This document shows positions 52,114-63,181 of a stretch of DNA of 64,000 nucleotides, in pieces (the stretch's first letter is position 1; every line of letters starts with the position of its first letter). Under the pieces are notes generated by a model, which saw only the letters and a program-made list of their open reading frames with translations, did no database searches and was not told where the DNA came from. Source of the stretch: Gammaproteobacteria bacterium (GTDB lineage Bacteria > Pseudomonadota > Gammaproteobacteria > Xanthomonadales > Marinicellaceae); assembly GCA_041395445.1 (NCBI GenBank), contig JAWLAO010000002.1, positions 62,001 through 126,000 of the forward strand, in the 5' to 3' direction. A program made the position numbers and the translations under genes.

Positions 52114-54927
52114 GTGAGCAATGACAATAGATACAAAGAAACTTTAAACCTTCCTCAAACCAGTTTTTCGATGAAAGCCAGTCTTTCGCATAAGGAACCG
52201 ATTTGGTTGAAAAAGTGCGATGACGAAAAATTGTACGAAAAAATTCAGGAGCACACTCAAGGTCGCCCGCAATTTATTTTGCATGATGGACCTCCTTATG
52301 CCAATGGCTCATTACACACAGGACATGCTCTCAATAAAATTCTCAAGGATATTATTGTCAAATCAAAGTTAATGTCGGGATTGTCTTCTCCTTACGTCCC
52401 CGGATGGGATTGTCATGGGTTGCCTATTGAAATCCAAGTTGAAAAAAAACATGGAAAGGTGGGTCAAAAAATAGATGCTAAAACTTTTCGTCAGAAGTGT
52501 CGAGAGTATGCGGCTCAACAAGTTGAAATTCAAAAAACAGAGTTTAAACGTCTGGAAGTGATGGGTGACTGGAATAATCCTTATCAAACGAAAGATTTTA
52601 AATATGAAGCGGATATGGTTCGTGCTTTGGCAAAAATTGTAGAAAACGGACATGTTGAGAAAGGTGTTAAGCCGGTCAATTGGTGTTTTGACTGTGGTTC
52701 CGCTTTAGCAGAAGCAGAAATCGAGTATCAGGATAAAGTTTCTCCTGCAGTTGATGTCGCTTATGAAGCAGTTGATGCCGATAAAATTTTTAGTGCATTT
52801 GGCATTAAAAGTGATGGAACAAAAGTGGCAATTCCAATCTGGACAACCACTCCCTGGACATTGCCGGCTTCAATGGCTGTGACTATTCATGCAGATTTTG
52901 ATTATTCACTGGTAAAAGGTCATAAGGATTATGACTTGATTATTGCAGCTGATTTACTGGATGAAATTTGTAAACGTTATGAAATTGATTCTCCAAAAGT
53001 TTTGGCAACGGTTAAAGGAGAGCAGTTGGAAAACATAGAACTTCAACATCCTTTTTATGAAAGAACGGTTCCGGTGATTCTTGGAGATCATGTGACAGTT
53101 GATGCCGGTACCGGTGCAGTACATACAGCTCCGGGTCATGGTATGGATGACTTTGTAGTTAGTAAAAAATACGGAATTGAAGTTTATAATCCTGTAGGTG
53201 GTGACGGAGTCTATTTGCCGAATACTGAAATTTTCGCAGGACAGCATATTTGGAAAGCCAATCAATCAGTCGTGCAGTTACTCGAGGAAAATGGTAAGCT
53301 GCTAGCATTCGAAAAACTCAATCACTCTTATCCACACTGTTGGAGACATAAAACTCCGACAGCATTCAGAACCACTCCTCAATGGTTTATCAGCATGGAT
53401 AAAAAATCCTTGCGTCAAAAAGCCTTAGAAGAAATCCGCAATGTCCGATGGGTGCCCGGCTGGGGTGAGCAAAGAATCTATTCCATGATTGAAAACCGTC
53501 CGGAATGGTGTATTTCTCGTCAAAGAACTTGGGGAGTTCCGATAACATTATTCACTCATAAAGAAACCGGAGAGCTGCATCCTGATACACTCAATATCAT
53601 GGAAAAAGTGGCAAAACTGATGGAAAAATCAGGAATTGATGCTTGGTTTGATACCGACGCTCATGATTTAATTGATGATGCGGATGATTACGATAAAACC
53701 ATGGATGTTCTTGATGTCTGGTTTGATTCCGGAGTGAGTCACTTTGCTGTTTTATCAGCTCGTGATAATTTGTCTGAACCGGCTGATTTGTATTTGGAAG
53801 GTTCAGACCAGCACCGTGGTTGGTTTCACTCCTCACTATTAACCGGAGTGGCTATAAATGAGCATTCTCCATATAGACAAGTTCTCACTCATGGCTATGT
53901 TGTGGATAAAGATGGTCGTAAAATGTCTAAATCGTTGGGTAATTTTATTTCGCTCAAACAGATTGTCGATAATTATGGTGCAGATATTTTACGTTTATGG
54001 TGTGCTTCTTCCGACTATACCAAAGAAATTAGTATATCCGATGAAATTATGAAGCGAGTTTCGGATGGCTATCGTCGAATCAGAAATACAGCCCGATTTT
54101 TAATGGGAAATCTACATGGATTTGATGAAAAAACGGATATGTTAGAAGTGAATGAATTAACTCTTTTAGATCAATGGGCAGTCAATCAGGCTGTGCAACT
54201 TCAGAAAGAAGTGATACAAGATTATGAGAATTATCAGTTCCATCAAATTTATCAAAAGGTTCATCATTTCTGTTCGCAGGAAATGGGGGCGTTTTATCTG
54301 GATGTGTTAAAAGATCGACTTTATACCGCGAAATCGGACTCAAAAGCTCGAAAATCAGCTCAAACTGCCATGCATCATATTTTGCAGGCAATGATTCGCT
54401 GGATTACGCCAATTATTACTTACACTGCTGATGAAATCTGGACATTGTTGGGTCACGAGAAAAGCGTGTTATTTGAACAGTGGTATGAACTTCCTGAGGT
54501 GAAATCAAGTTCACAATGGGATGATAACAATTGGCAGTTGATTCAACAAATTAAAGATGCAAACTCTAAACTCTTAGAACAAATGCGAACTAAAAGTGAA
54601 ATCGGTTCATCGTTGGATGCTTCGGTTAAAATTTACCTGAAAGATGAAATGATGAGCAAACTTTCATCCATCAATAAAGAGTTGAGATTTGTTTTAATCA
54701 CATCAGCAGCTGAATTTTTGCCTGAAGCTGAAAAAGCCGATTCAGCTGTAGAGTGCAAACTGGAAACCGGAGTAGTATATATTCTTGCAGAGACGGCTAA
54801 TGGTGAAAAATGTATTCGTTGTTGGCATAAACGTGAAGATGTCGGAAGCCATTCAGAACACCCTGAGCTTTGTGGACGCTGCATTGAAAATATCGAAGGT
54901 GATGGCGAGCAAAGATATTATGTCTGA
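52114..54927 (+). CDS. ileS: Isoleucine-tRNA ligase
   Basis: Class I synthetase with editing domain. HIGH motif in DGPPYANGSLHTGHALNKI, KMSKS in GRKMSKSLGNFI, CP1 editing region with TTTPWTLPASMA, and a C-terminal zinc knuckle CIRCWHKRED plus CGRC. The 937 residues are standard. It starts at GTG 52114 and overlaps lspA by 8 bp. Confidence 0.97.
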   Translation: MSNDNRYKETLNLPQTSFSMKASLSHKEPIWLKKCDDEKLYEKIQEHTQGRPQFILHDGPPYANGSLHTGHALNKILKDIIVKSKLMSGLSSPYVPGWDCHGLPIEIQVEKKHGKVGQKIDAKTFRQKCREYAAQQVEIQKTEFKRLEVMGDWNNPYQTKDFKYEADMVRALAKIVENGHVEKGVKPVNWCFDCGSALAEAEIEYQDKVSPAVDVAYEAVDADKIFSAFGIKSDGTKVAIPIWTTTPWTLPASMAVTIHADFDYSLVKGHKDYDLIIAADLLDEICKRYEIDSPKVLATVKGEQLENIELQHPFYERTVPVILGDHVTVDAGTGAVHTAPGHGMDDFVVSKKYGIEVYNPVGGDGVYLPNTEIFAGQHIWKANQSVVQLLEENGKLLAFEKLNHSYPHCWRHKTPTAFRTTPQWFISMDKKSLRQKALEEIRNVRWVPGWGEQRIYSMIENRPEWCISRQRTWGVPITLFTHKETGELHPDTLNIMEKVAKLMEKSGIDAWFDTDAHDLIDDADDYDKTMDVLDVWFDSGVSHFAVLSARDNLSEPADLYLEGSDQHRGWFHSSLLTGVAINEHSPYRQVLTHGYVVDKDGRKMSKSLGNFISLKQIVDNYGADILRLWCASSDYTKEISISDEIMKRVSDGYRRIRNTARFLMGNLHGFDEKTDMLEVNELTLLDQWAVNQAVQLQKEVIQDYENYQFHQIYQKVHHFCSQEMGAFYLDVLKDRLYTAKSDSKARKSAQTAMHHILQAMIRWITPIITYTADEIWTLLGHEKSVLFEQWYELPEVKSSSQWDDNNWQLIQQIKDANSKLLEQMRTKSEIGSSLDASVKIYLKDEMMSKLSSINKELRFVLITSAAEFLPEAEKADSAVECKLETGVVYILAETANGEKCIRCWHKREDVGSHSEHPELCGRCIENIEGDGEQRYYV

Positions 54928-55429
54928 TAATCATTTACAGAAATCAGGTTTGTGGTGGCTTGGTCTGAGCGCGATTGTTTTTGCTCTGGATCAATGGACA
55001 AAATCAATTGCTACACAATCTTTAAAATTATACGAAGCTGTAGTTGTAAATGATTATTTCAACTGGACCTTGATGCACAATAAAGGCATGGCATTCAGTT
55101 TGTTAGCCAATCAATCCGGCTGGCAACGCTGGGCGATTGGATTGATAGCTATTGTGATTGTTTGTATCTTGTTGGTTTGGCTGAAAAAAAACAAGATAAG
55201 TCAGAAACTACTCAATCTTGGTTTGGTAATGGTCATAGGTGGTGCGTTAGGTAATATTTATGATCGAATGGTTTTAGGTTATGTGATTGATTTTATAGAA
55301 GTTCATTATAATGATTATTTCTGGCCGTCATTTAATGTCGCCGATACCGCAATCAGTCTTGGTGCATTCTTTTTAATTCTCGATTTAATAATCAATAAAG
55401 ACGATGAAAGTCAATCTGGCAAATCCTAG
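54920..55429 (+). CDS. lspA: Lipoprotein signal peptidase
   Basis: Inner-membrane aspartic protease (signal peptidase II) that removes lipoprotein signal peptides after lipidation. It has four membrane helices, FALDQWTKS near the N-terminus, NIYDRMVLGYVIDFIEV, and catalytic NVADTAIS. The ATG at 54920 gives 169 residues, the usual size; an in-frame ATG at 54902 and an open frame back to 54785 exist only because they lie inside ileS. Confidence 0.95.
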   Translation: MSDNHLQKSGLWWLGLSAIVFALDQWTKSIATQSLKLYEAVVVNDYFNWTLMHNKGMAFSLLANQSGWQRWAIGLIAIVIVCILLVWLKKNKISQKLLNLGLVMVIGGALGNIYDRMVLGYVIDFIEVHYNDYFWPSFNVADTAISLGAFFLILDLIINKDDESQSGKS

Positions 55430-56360
55430 AGGTTTCTGTGCCGGTGTGGATCGTGCCATAGAAATTGTTAATCGAGCCATCGAATTATTTGGTGCTCCAA
55501 TCTATGTCAAACACGAAGTGGTGCATAATCGTTTTGTAGTGAATAATCTTAAAGCGAAAGGGGCGATATTTGTTGAAGAATTAGACGAGATACCGGATGA
55601 CAATATCGTGATATTTTCGGCTCATGGTGTTTCACAGCAAGTTCGTAGAACTGCGAAAAGACGTGGATTGCAGGTTTTTGATGCGACCTGCCCATTAGTA
55701 ACGAAAGTCCACATGGAAGTTATACGCTATTGTAAAAATGGTTTCAATTTAATTCTCATCGGTCATGAAGGTCATCCGGAAGTGGAAGGAACAGTCGGAC
55801 AATGGAACAAGGATTTAAGTTCAGGGGATGTTTTTATTGTGGAATCGGTTGAAGATGTCGAAAACTTGAAGCTCGATGAAACTCAAAAACTTGCCTATGT
55901 TTCTCAAACCACACTTTCACTAGATGATACGGCTGATGTTATTTTTGCCTTAAAAAACCGTTTTCCGCATATCCAAGGACCGAAACACGATGATATTTGC
56001 TATGCAACGCAAAACCGTCAGTTAGCAGTTAAAGAGTTAGCCAATGATTGTGATTTAGTTTTGGTTGTTGGTAGTGTCAACAGTTCAAACTCTAATCGTT
56101 TGCATGAACTGGCTGAAAGACAAGGAGTTAAAGCCTACTTAATTGATGATGCGCAATGCATAGATAAATCCTGGCTTGAAGGCGTTGAAACTATCGGTAT
56201 TACCGCAGGAGCCTCAGCTCCTGAGAAACTGGTACAAGATGTGGTGGCTTTTTTAGTCAACAATAGCGAGAAAATAGTTATCAATGAACTACACGGTGAA
56301 CCCGAAAACATGGAGTTTGCTTTACCAAAAGGGCTGAGATTAGATATTAAGAGCCATTAA
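55404..56360 (+). CDS. ispH: 4-hydroxy-3-methylbut-2-enyl diphosphate reductase
   Basis: Last MEP-pathway enzyme, an iron-sulfur protein giving IPP and DMAPP. Three cluster Cys are in NPRGFCAGVDRA, DATCPLVTKVH and DDICYATQNRQ; SAHGVSQQV and GSVNSSNSNRL are typical. The length of 318 is standard. It overlaps lspA by 26 bp. The fkpB gene often found between them is missing. Confidence 0.96.
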   Translation: MKVNLANPRGFCAGVDRAIEIVNRAIELFGAPIYVKHEVVHNRFVVNNLKAKGAIFVEELDEIPDDNIVIFSAHGVSQQVRRTAKRRGLQVFDATCPLVTKVHMEVIRYCKNGFNLILIGHEGHPEVEGTVGQWNKDLSSGDVFIVESVEDVENLKLDETQKLAYVSQTTLSLDDTADVIFALKNRFPHIQGPKHDDICYATQNRQLAVKELANDCDLVLVVGSVNSSNSNRLHELAERQGVKAYLIDDAQCIDKSWLEGVETIGITAGASAPEKLVQDVVAFLVNNSEKIVINELHGEPENMEFALPKGLRLDIKSH

Positions 56361-56478
56361 TTACCGCTCATCTGTTGTTATCGACCATTCGTCAATTCTC
56401 TTTGATTTCCAAATTGTTATTTACTTTTTGATATGCATAATCAAGAATATGTTTGTGTAACAAACTTATTTAAATATT

Positions 56479-56976
56479 ATGAAATACAAATCAAATCATT
56501 CGTATCGGTATTGTAGAAAAAGATTTATCAGTAGCAAGAATAAAGGTTTTACTTTGTTTGAAATGGCGATTGCTCTTCTTATCGTCGGTATCTTATTGTC
56601 TTATGCAATTCCATCATATAGAGAATTTGGTTTGAGGCAAAAAGTTACTAATGAGGCTAATGAGTTGCTAGGCGACTTGATGTATGCCCGCGTGACAGCT
56701 GTCAAGGAAGGACAAAGTGTTTCAGTTGTGTCAACGAATGGAAACGATTGGTCGGATGGGTGGACAATAACTTTAATGGCAAATAATTTAGTATTGAGGC
56801 AGAAACAGTCTATAAGTAGATCTATTAATGTCGCAGGAGTCGGAGACTCTGTCGTGTTCAGTAGTTTAGGTTCCGCTTCAACGACAAATAATATAGTGGT
56901 ATCTCATGCAGATGTTACTCAATCTGTGGCCTTAAATGTTGCTGCATCTGGAATGGTGGTTTCCCGTGAACTTTAA
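56479..56976 (+). CDS. fimT: Minor pseudopilin FimT/FimU (GspH family)
   Basis: Prepilin with cleavage site KG|FTLFEMAIALLIVGILLSY; Glu5 of the mature protein is present. The leader is long for the type (23 residues, ending at Gly23). The mature beta-rich domain has the GspH/FimT pattern (WSDGWTITLM). It probably primes pilus assembly with PilVWX and PilY1. It is the first gene of the minor-pilin operon. Confidence 0.88.
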   Translation: MKYKSNHSYRYCRKRFISSKNKGFTLFEMAIALLIVGILLSYAIPSYREFGLRQKVTNEANELLGDLMYARVTAVKEGQSVSVVSTNGNDWSDGWTITLMANNLVLRQKQSISRSINVAGVGDSVVFSSLGSASTTNNIVVSHADVTQSVALNVAASGMVVSREL

Positions 56977-56977
56977 T

Positions 56978-57571
56978 ATGTATAATAGAAAAAGACAAAA
57001 AGGCTTTACATTGATTGAAGCTATGATTGCAGTAGTTGTGTTTTCATTTGGATTGCTGGGTGTGGCAGGAGTGATGACGGTTTCTATAAAGAACAATCAT
57101 AATGGTTATATGCGTTCTCAAGCAGCATTTCTATCAACGTCTATGTTGGATATGATGAGACGCAACCAAATTCCTTTATGGTCAGATGGTTACAATGGAA
57201 CGTATTCCGGCTATGAGAATATAACTTCTGATTGCAACTCGGTAGCTAATAAATGCGGACCTAATCAACTGGCTCAAAGAGATGTTAAGCAATGGTCGAA
57301 TATGATTACTCAGCTTTTGCCAAACTCTTCTGGAACAATAAATTGTGCATCAACCGGAGCTCCGATATCTGCGATACCAGTTATGATACCCGACCCGGCA
57401 GAACCTTTACAACCCACTGAGCCAGGTTATCCTTCATTGCCCTTGATACCTTGTTATAATTGTGCAATTGAACCATTCAACGGATATTGTACGATTTCAG
57501 TTTCTTGGACTGAGTCCAATGAGAGATCTGCGAGTTCAATTCAAACTTATACATTGGTGGGTAAACCATGA
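56978..57571 (+). CDS. pilV: Minor pilin PilV
   Basis: Type IV pilus initiation pseudopilin. Leader MYNRKRQKG is cut before FTLIEAMIAVVVFSFGLLGV, the PilV-type N-terminus. ATG at 56978 directly follows the fimT stop; an in-frame GTG at 56966 would lengthen the leader. The globular part has paired Cys. 197 residues; it overlaps pilW by 4 bp. Confidence 0.88.
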   Translation: MYNRKRQKGFTLIEAMIAVVVFSFGLLGVAGVMTVSIKNNHNGYMRSQAAFLSTSMLDMMRRNQIPLWSDGYNGTYSGYENITSDCNSVANKCGPNQLAQRDVKQWSNMITQLLPNSSGTINCASTGAPISAIPVMIPDPAEPLQPTEPGYPSLPLIPCYNCAIEPFNGYCTISVSWTESNERSASSIQTYTLVGKP

Positions 57572-58803
57572 GATTAACTAAATATCAAAGTAAAGGATTC
57601 TCAATCGTAGAGTTAATGATTGCGTTGACCGTTGGTCTCATTCTTATGGCGGGGTTGGTTACCGTATTTGATACAGTTTCGAATATGAATCGTATGCAAA
57701 ATGGATTGGCTAGGTTGCAAGAGAATGGCAGGTTTGCAGTTACCTCTATAAAACAAAATCTTGAACAAGCAGGATATCAATATTGTATTGGTTCGTCCTT
57801 GAATGATACAAAAATTAATGACCCGGTTTATCCTCAACCATGGGTGGTTTATACATCAAGTTTGTCACCCGGTATGCCAACGCGATCTGATGTAAGTCAA
57901 TCACCGGCACCCACTTCATTGACACCTTATTTAGTGGATACCGCATATTTTGTGCATGGGCATGAATGTGATGTTGCAGGTTGTAACCCAGCTTTGAACT
58001 CTTTGGGATCAAATACGTCTTTTGCGATTCCTGATATTGGAACCGGAGATGGAGACAGAATAGCAGATACTGATGTGCTTACGTTTCGTTATATTTCCGG
58101 CGAGGGACTTCCAGTAGAAAGAGTGAACACAAACTCTTCAACAGGTATTGTTACCATAACCTTCCCAAATGGAACTGTTATACCCTCAAATACAACTGCG
58201 ACACCGAGAGTTGTTATTCCCAATTGTAAGGGTGCAGCAGCCGTTTTGGATGTTGTCAGCTATAATACTTCAGCAAATCCTCCAACAGCATCTGCACTGA
58301 TACCTGCTGATCCAAATCGTGTAATTAACATCAATACCGATAGTTTGCCCAGGTTGTTTAATCTAAATGCTTCAACAAGCACTATCAGCTATTATGTTGC
58401 AAACGATGTGTTGGATGGAAGGGATATTCCAACATTGTATTCTGTTGAGAATGGTGTTGCAAATCCAATTGTACAGGGAGTTGATCGGTTCGATGTATTG
58501 TATGGGGTGAGAACGAGAGATGGTTCTGTTTTGGTTCTTGATGCAAATGGAGTTCAAAGTATGCCAACATCACAATGTGTTCCAACTAACAGAGTTGTAG
58601 GTATTGATTTAATAAATACAGCAGGCTGTGGTTGGCGTTCGGTAGTATCAATTGAAGTTCATCTATTGCTAAATACCATATATGATAGTAGTCGTAGTGC
58701 AACTGAGCAGTATGTTTATAGCATTGAAGGCACAGGGTTGCAAACCCCTCAACGTCTACTTCGGAGATTAATCACTACAGAATGCATCGTAGAGAATTTG
58801 TAA
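57568..58803 (+). CDS. pilW: Minor pilin PilW
   Basis: A 411-residue prepilin with leader KYQSKG before FSIVELMIALTVGLILMAGL. A large C-terminal domain has several Cys and the GVDRFDVLYGVRTRDGSV stretch common to PilW. It is thought to link PilV/PilX to PilY1 in the tip complex. The operon position between pilV and pilX is the usual one. Confidence 0.9.
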   Translation: MRLTKYQSKGFSIVELMIALTVGLILMAGLVTVFDTVSNMNRMQNGLARLQENGRFAVTSIKQNLEQAGYQYCIGSSLNDTKINDPVYPQPWVVYTSSLSPGMPTRSDVSQSPAPTSLTPYLVDTAYFVHGHECDVAGCNPALNSLGSNTSFAIPDIGTGDGDRIADTDVLTFRYISGEGLPVERVNTNSSTGIVTITFPNGTVIPSNTTATPRVVIPNCKGAAAVLDVVSYNTSANPPTASALIPADPNRVININTDSLPRLFNLNASTSTISYYVANDVLDGRDIPTLYSVENGVANPIVQGVDRFDVLYGVRTRDGSVLVLDANGVQSMPTSQCVPTNRVVGIDLINTAGCGWRSVVSIEVHLLLNTIYDSSRSATEQYVYSIEGTGLQTPQRLLRRLITTECIVENL

Positions 58804-58835
58804 CAACGGTTACGCTTAAGAATTATTAGATTATT

Positions 58836-59441
58836 ATGAAAAATATAAACTTAAAAACAAGACAAAGTGGTGTTGCCTTAGTTGTAGGAATGATACTTCT
58901 ACTCATTATTGCAATTATTGGAATTACTTCGATGAAGTCAGCTTTGTTGCAGGAAAAGATGGCAGCAGGCTTGAAGAATAGAGAGTTGGCTGATGCTGCG
59001 GCATTGAGTCAGTTGGTTGAGGCTGAAAAGTATATATACACGTTATATCAAACTTCAAATGCAGTTGATATCGGTGCAGGGAGTCTGTATATGGTTGCTC
59101 CTAGAACTGAATTTTCTGAACAATTTAGAACAACACGAAATTTGGATCCAACTGCGAGTATAGTTGGATTTAGTGGTATTAATGGCGAAAGTATAAACGA
59201 CAAATTTGGAAATATTTTAGCTGAAGAACCACAATTTATTATTGAAGCGATTGATGATGTTGCGAATGAGGCTACCGGTACAACTCCTTACGGTACAACT
59301 GAAGGAGAGGCTGATGGAAATGCGGCTGGTGATGCATCAGGTGGAGGTTCCGGTCAAGAATCAAAACTTTTAACATATAGAATTATTAGTAAGGCTACCG
59401 ATACAACCGGTCATATTTTTCAGCTTTTGAATCTGTTATGA
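58836..59441 (+). CDS. pilX: Minor pilin PilX
   Basis: Prepilin-like protein with RQSGVALVVGMILLLIIAII, the PilX N-terminal pattern (VAL replacing FTL), then ITSMKSALLQEKMAAGLKNR. The 201 residues include a Gly/Ala-rich acidic loop (DGNAAGDASGGGSG). It is followed 27 bp later by pilY1. Confidence 0.88.
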   Translation: MKNINLKTRQSGVALVVGMILLLIIAIIGITSMKSALLQEKMAAGLKNRELADAAALSQLVEAEKYIYTLYQTSNAVDIGAGSLYMVAPRTEFSEQFRTTRNLDPTASIVGFSGINGESINDKFGNILAEEPQFIIEAIDDVANEATGTTPYGTTEGEADGNAAGDASGGGSGQESKLLTYRIISKATDTTGHIFQLLNLL

Positions 59442-59468
59442 CGGTTAAAACAAGGTAAGGAGATTAAG

Positions 59469-62400
59469 ATGAAAATCACGAAATCAAATATAAAAATCTG
59501 CTTGTTAGTAATAACTTTAGTATTATTAACTTTGCCGGCTCATTCGGCACCGTTGGAATTGACACATGAGCCTTTATTTTTGAATCAAAAAGTGCCACCG
59601 GCACTGGCTGTTACTTTTGATGATTCCGGTAGTATGTCATGGTCATATATGCCTGACTCTAGAAGTTTTTCAAAAGTAAGCATAGTTATGCTTCTCCTGA
59701 TTATAATATGATTTATTATAATCCAAATATTAGATACAGGCCACCTGTCAAAGCGGATGGAACATCTATGCCTAACTCTGTTTTTAATAATGCTATGCGT
59801 GATGGTTATGCACCCAATGGGATGATTTCGAAAGTAGACTTGAGAAATTCTTATAGACCATTTTATAACTACTATCCTTATTATGCCAGCAATAATTATT
59901 CAATAAGCTATTCATCAGCTGGTCGATCCAGTACTTATAATAGAGCTTATTATTATAAATGGGTTGGTCCATCAGATGCCAGTCTTACTGATATGAGAAA
60001 TGAGGACTCAAACTATCAGTTGGTTGAAATAAACGGTACTGCTGAAGAGCAAAATTTCGCAAACTGGTACTCTTATTATAATACTCGATCTAAATTAGCT
60101 AAGGCAGCTGTTAGTTTCGCGTTTGTTAACTTTGGTCCAGATTTTAAAATTGATTGGCAACAGTTGAATAACAATAAGTTTAACAGTAGTACGCCTCGCA
60201 TGAAAACATTTGATGGTAATCACAGAGTGGATTTTTATGACTGGCTGTTTCATGTTCCTGGTTCTGGAAATACTCCATTGAGGCGAGCGACAAAGTATGC
60301 CGGAGAATTGTTTAGTGATAGTTATGGTGGTCAGAGTGTTTATTATGATGCCAACTATGGTGGAGAATTAACATGTCAACAAAACTTCCATATAGCAATT
60401 TCTGATGGCTCATGGAATTCTTATGAAGGGGTATCTGGGAATTATGATGATGGTTCGATTCAGGTTCCAGCCGAAGAAATAGGAGTACCTTACACTACGA
60501 CTATTGCTAATAATTACTTATACAAAGACAATAATTCAAGCACCTTGGCTGATACAGCATTCTATTACTGGATTAAAGATTTAAAACCTGGGCTGGAAAA
60601 TCATGTCCCTAGATTTATTGATGATTATACTGATAAGTATGGAAATAACGTTATAGTTTCTACCGGAGACAACTGGTGGGAAGAGGAGGAGCTGTTTTGG
60701 AATCCTCAAAATGATCCGGCAAATTGGCAACATATGGTAAACTTTAATATTGGTTTGGGAATTGAGGGTAGCTTTAATAGAGATACTGACTTATTAGGTA
60801 TAAAATCGGGAGCTTTAAATTGGCCTAAAACCTATAATGATACATGTTTTAAGAGAGATTTGGCTGGGAATGAGGTATTTACAAGTTGTGCTAATCATGT
60901 TTGTTATGATGGGTTAGATACAAGTACTGCAGATATTGTTGATTGTGCAGGTGAAGAATTTCCTGTGGGAGATATTCAGCTATGTGTTAACACAAACTAT
61001 AATACCCCTTTTAACTGTGAAGATCGAATCGTCAGAAGGGTAAATGAATCTCAAGCCCGTGTTGATGATGTATGGCACGCATCTCTTAATAGTAGGGGAG
61101 ATTATTTTAGTGCAAGAAACCCTCAAGAATTATCTGAGGCACTTTACAAGGTTGTAGCAAACATTATTAAGAGAAAGGGACGAGCGAGTGCCGGTAGTGT
61201 ATCTTCAAACATTATATCAAATGAGTCTTTAGCTTATAAGACCGGCTATGATACATCTGATTGGACTGGTTTTGTCATCGCTAACGAAATTAATGAAGAT
61301 GGAACATTAGGAGATGTTAAGTGGGATGCTGCTTGCAAGTTGACCGGGGGAGAATGTCCTTCTATTCCGGGAAACCCAACTGTAACTCAGACAAGGGATC
61401 ATGCATCAAGAAAAATTTTTACTTATGATAGGGAATCAAAGACTACACATCCTTTTCATACGGTGAATATGTCAACTAATGAAATAGATGCTATTTTAGA
61501 TTCTGATTTTATGAGAGCACAAGAACCTCCTGTTACAGATAAGGAAGCTGCAGCGGACGGTATTATTCACTATGTCAGAGGAGATCGGTTGTATGAGCAA
61601 CAAAATGGTGGTGAATATAGAAACAGACGTAATTTATTAGGAGATGTTATTAACTCTTCAGCGAAAATTATCCGTGGACCTGCTGAACCATATAATGATC
61701 AGTTTTGGTCTGCAGGGACTCCTGAGAGAAATGCTGCAGATGCGGGAAATGGTTATGTTAAATTTAAAGCAGATAATCAAAGTAGAAATAACGTTATATT
61801 AGTTGGAGCTAATGATGGTATGCTTCACGCATTTGATGCAGGGATTAATTCAAATAATGGAGGCGATGAACTTTGGGCTTATATACCTTCTGAATCACTT
61901 GATGGCATATCAGAATATGCAAATCCAAACTATAAACATACATCTTACGTCGATGCAGCTCCGTTTGTAAAAGATGTCTTTATCAATGGACAATGGAAAA
62001 CAGTAGCCCTAGGAGGAATGAGACACGGTGGTAAACTGTTTTATGCACTAGATTTAGGTGAAAACCCTGAGGATGAACCAACTGTGTTATGGGAGTTTAC
62101 AGATCAGGATGATAATGATTTAGGGTTTACTTATTCAGGTGGCATAGTGGGACGTATTGCTTACCCTAGTAGTAGTACCACTGTTGAAAGCAAATGGGTC
62201 GCATTTTTACCAAATGGGTATAACAGTAATAGTCATGAGTCTGCAATGTTTGTAGTTGACTTAGAAACAGGGTATGTTTTGCACAAATGGGAAACTGGGC
62301 TTGGCGACATTAATAACCCAAATGGTATGAGTTCTCCTGTTGCGGCGGATTATGTTGTTTATGACGAAACAGATACAACCAATACATTCTATGGGTCAGA

Positions 62401-63169
62401 TCAAGGTATTGACTTTGTGTATGCAGGAGATCTGCACGGAAATGTTTATAAGTTTAATGTGAAAGATATATTTACCGGTAGTAATACAATGGAGATTTTA
62501 TATAACGGCTCTCCTGACCGACCAATAACGTCTGCTCCGAGGATTTTTACACCGAGTGATGGTAGTGAAAATGTGATTGTTACATTTGGTACAGGTAAAT
62601 ATCTCGAATTGCCAGACAGAGGTGTTGCAGGCCTTCCCAAACAATATATGTTTGGATTAAAAGATTCTAAATTACCAATTACAACCCCTTATACGATTAA
62701 CGACTCAAGAATAGTAGAGCAAACTATTAGTGAGAGCGCTGGTTATCGGGAAGTTTCAGACAACAATGTTGGCGTTGCAAATAGCTGGAAAATAAAACTG
62801 CCAGAAGATGGTGAGAGAATTGTGAATAGTTTTGGAAGGAATAATCAGTCTAAAATTTTAATTGCAGCATCTATTATTCCGAATGGAGATAATCCATGTT
62901 TACCTGGAGGAAAAAGTTGGATTATGATTTTGGATGCTAGAACAGGGTCAACTCCGGTATCAGGGCGTTTACTTAATAATGGTAATAGCGATGGAATACT
63001 GATAGCTGACATAGTAGTTGGAAATCCTGAAGTTCTGACTACACCCGGTGGAAATCAGTCATTCTTAATAATTGACGGTATAGATGATGATAATGCAATT
63101 CCACCTATTGTTTTGAACTCCGGTGAGAAATGGCGTAGAAGAAGCTGGCATAGAATTAATTTTTACTAG
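59469..63169 (+). pseudogene. pilY1: Type IV pilus tip adhesin PilY1, frameshifted near the 5' end
   Basis: Codes for a secreted tip adhesin of about 1230 residues. The first part (59469-59711) has a signal peptide (ICLLVITLVLLTLPAHSAP) and a von Willebrand-like MIDAS DDSGSMS. Near 59660-59695 (AGTTTTTCAAAAG) the frame must shift -1 to reach ASPDYNMIYYNPNIRY. The remaining 1150 residues are open to 63169. They include a PilC/PilY1 beta-propeller with GANDGMLHAFDAG and a YVDAAPFVKDVFI stretch. It could be a true mutation, phase variation at a homopolymer, slippage or a sequencing error. Everything after the shift is well preserved, so decay is recent or absent. Confidence 0.85.
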
Positions 63170-63181
63170 AGAGGTAAAGAA

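Noticed and set aside
54785..54919. A longer lspA start inside ileS
   Set aside because: It would add 45 residues absent from the family; the frame is open only because of overlap with ileS.
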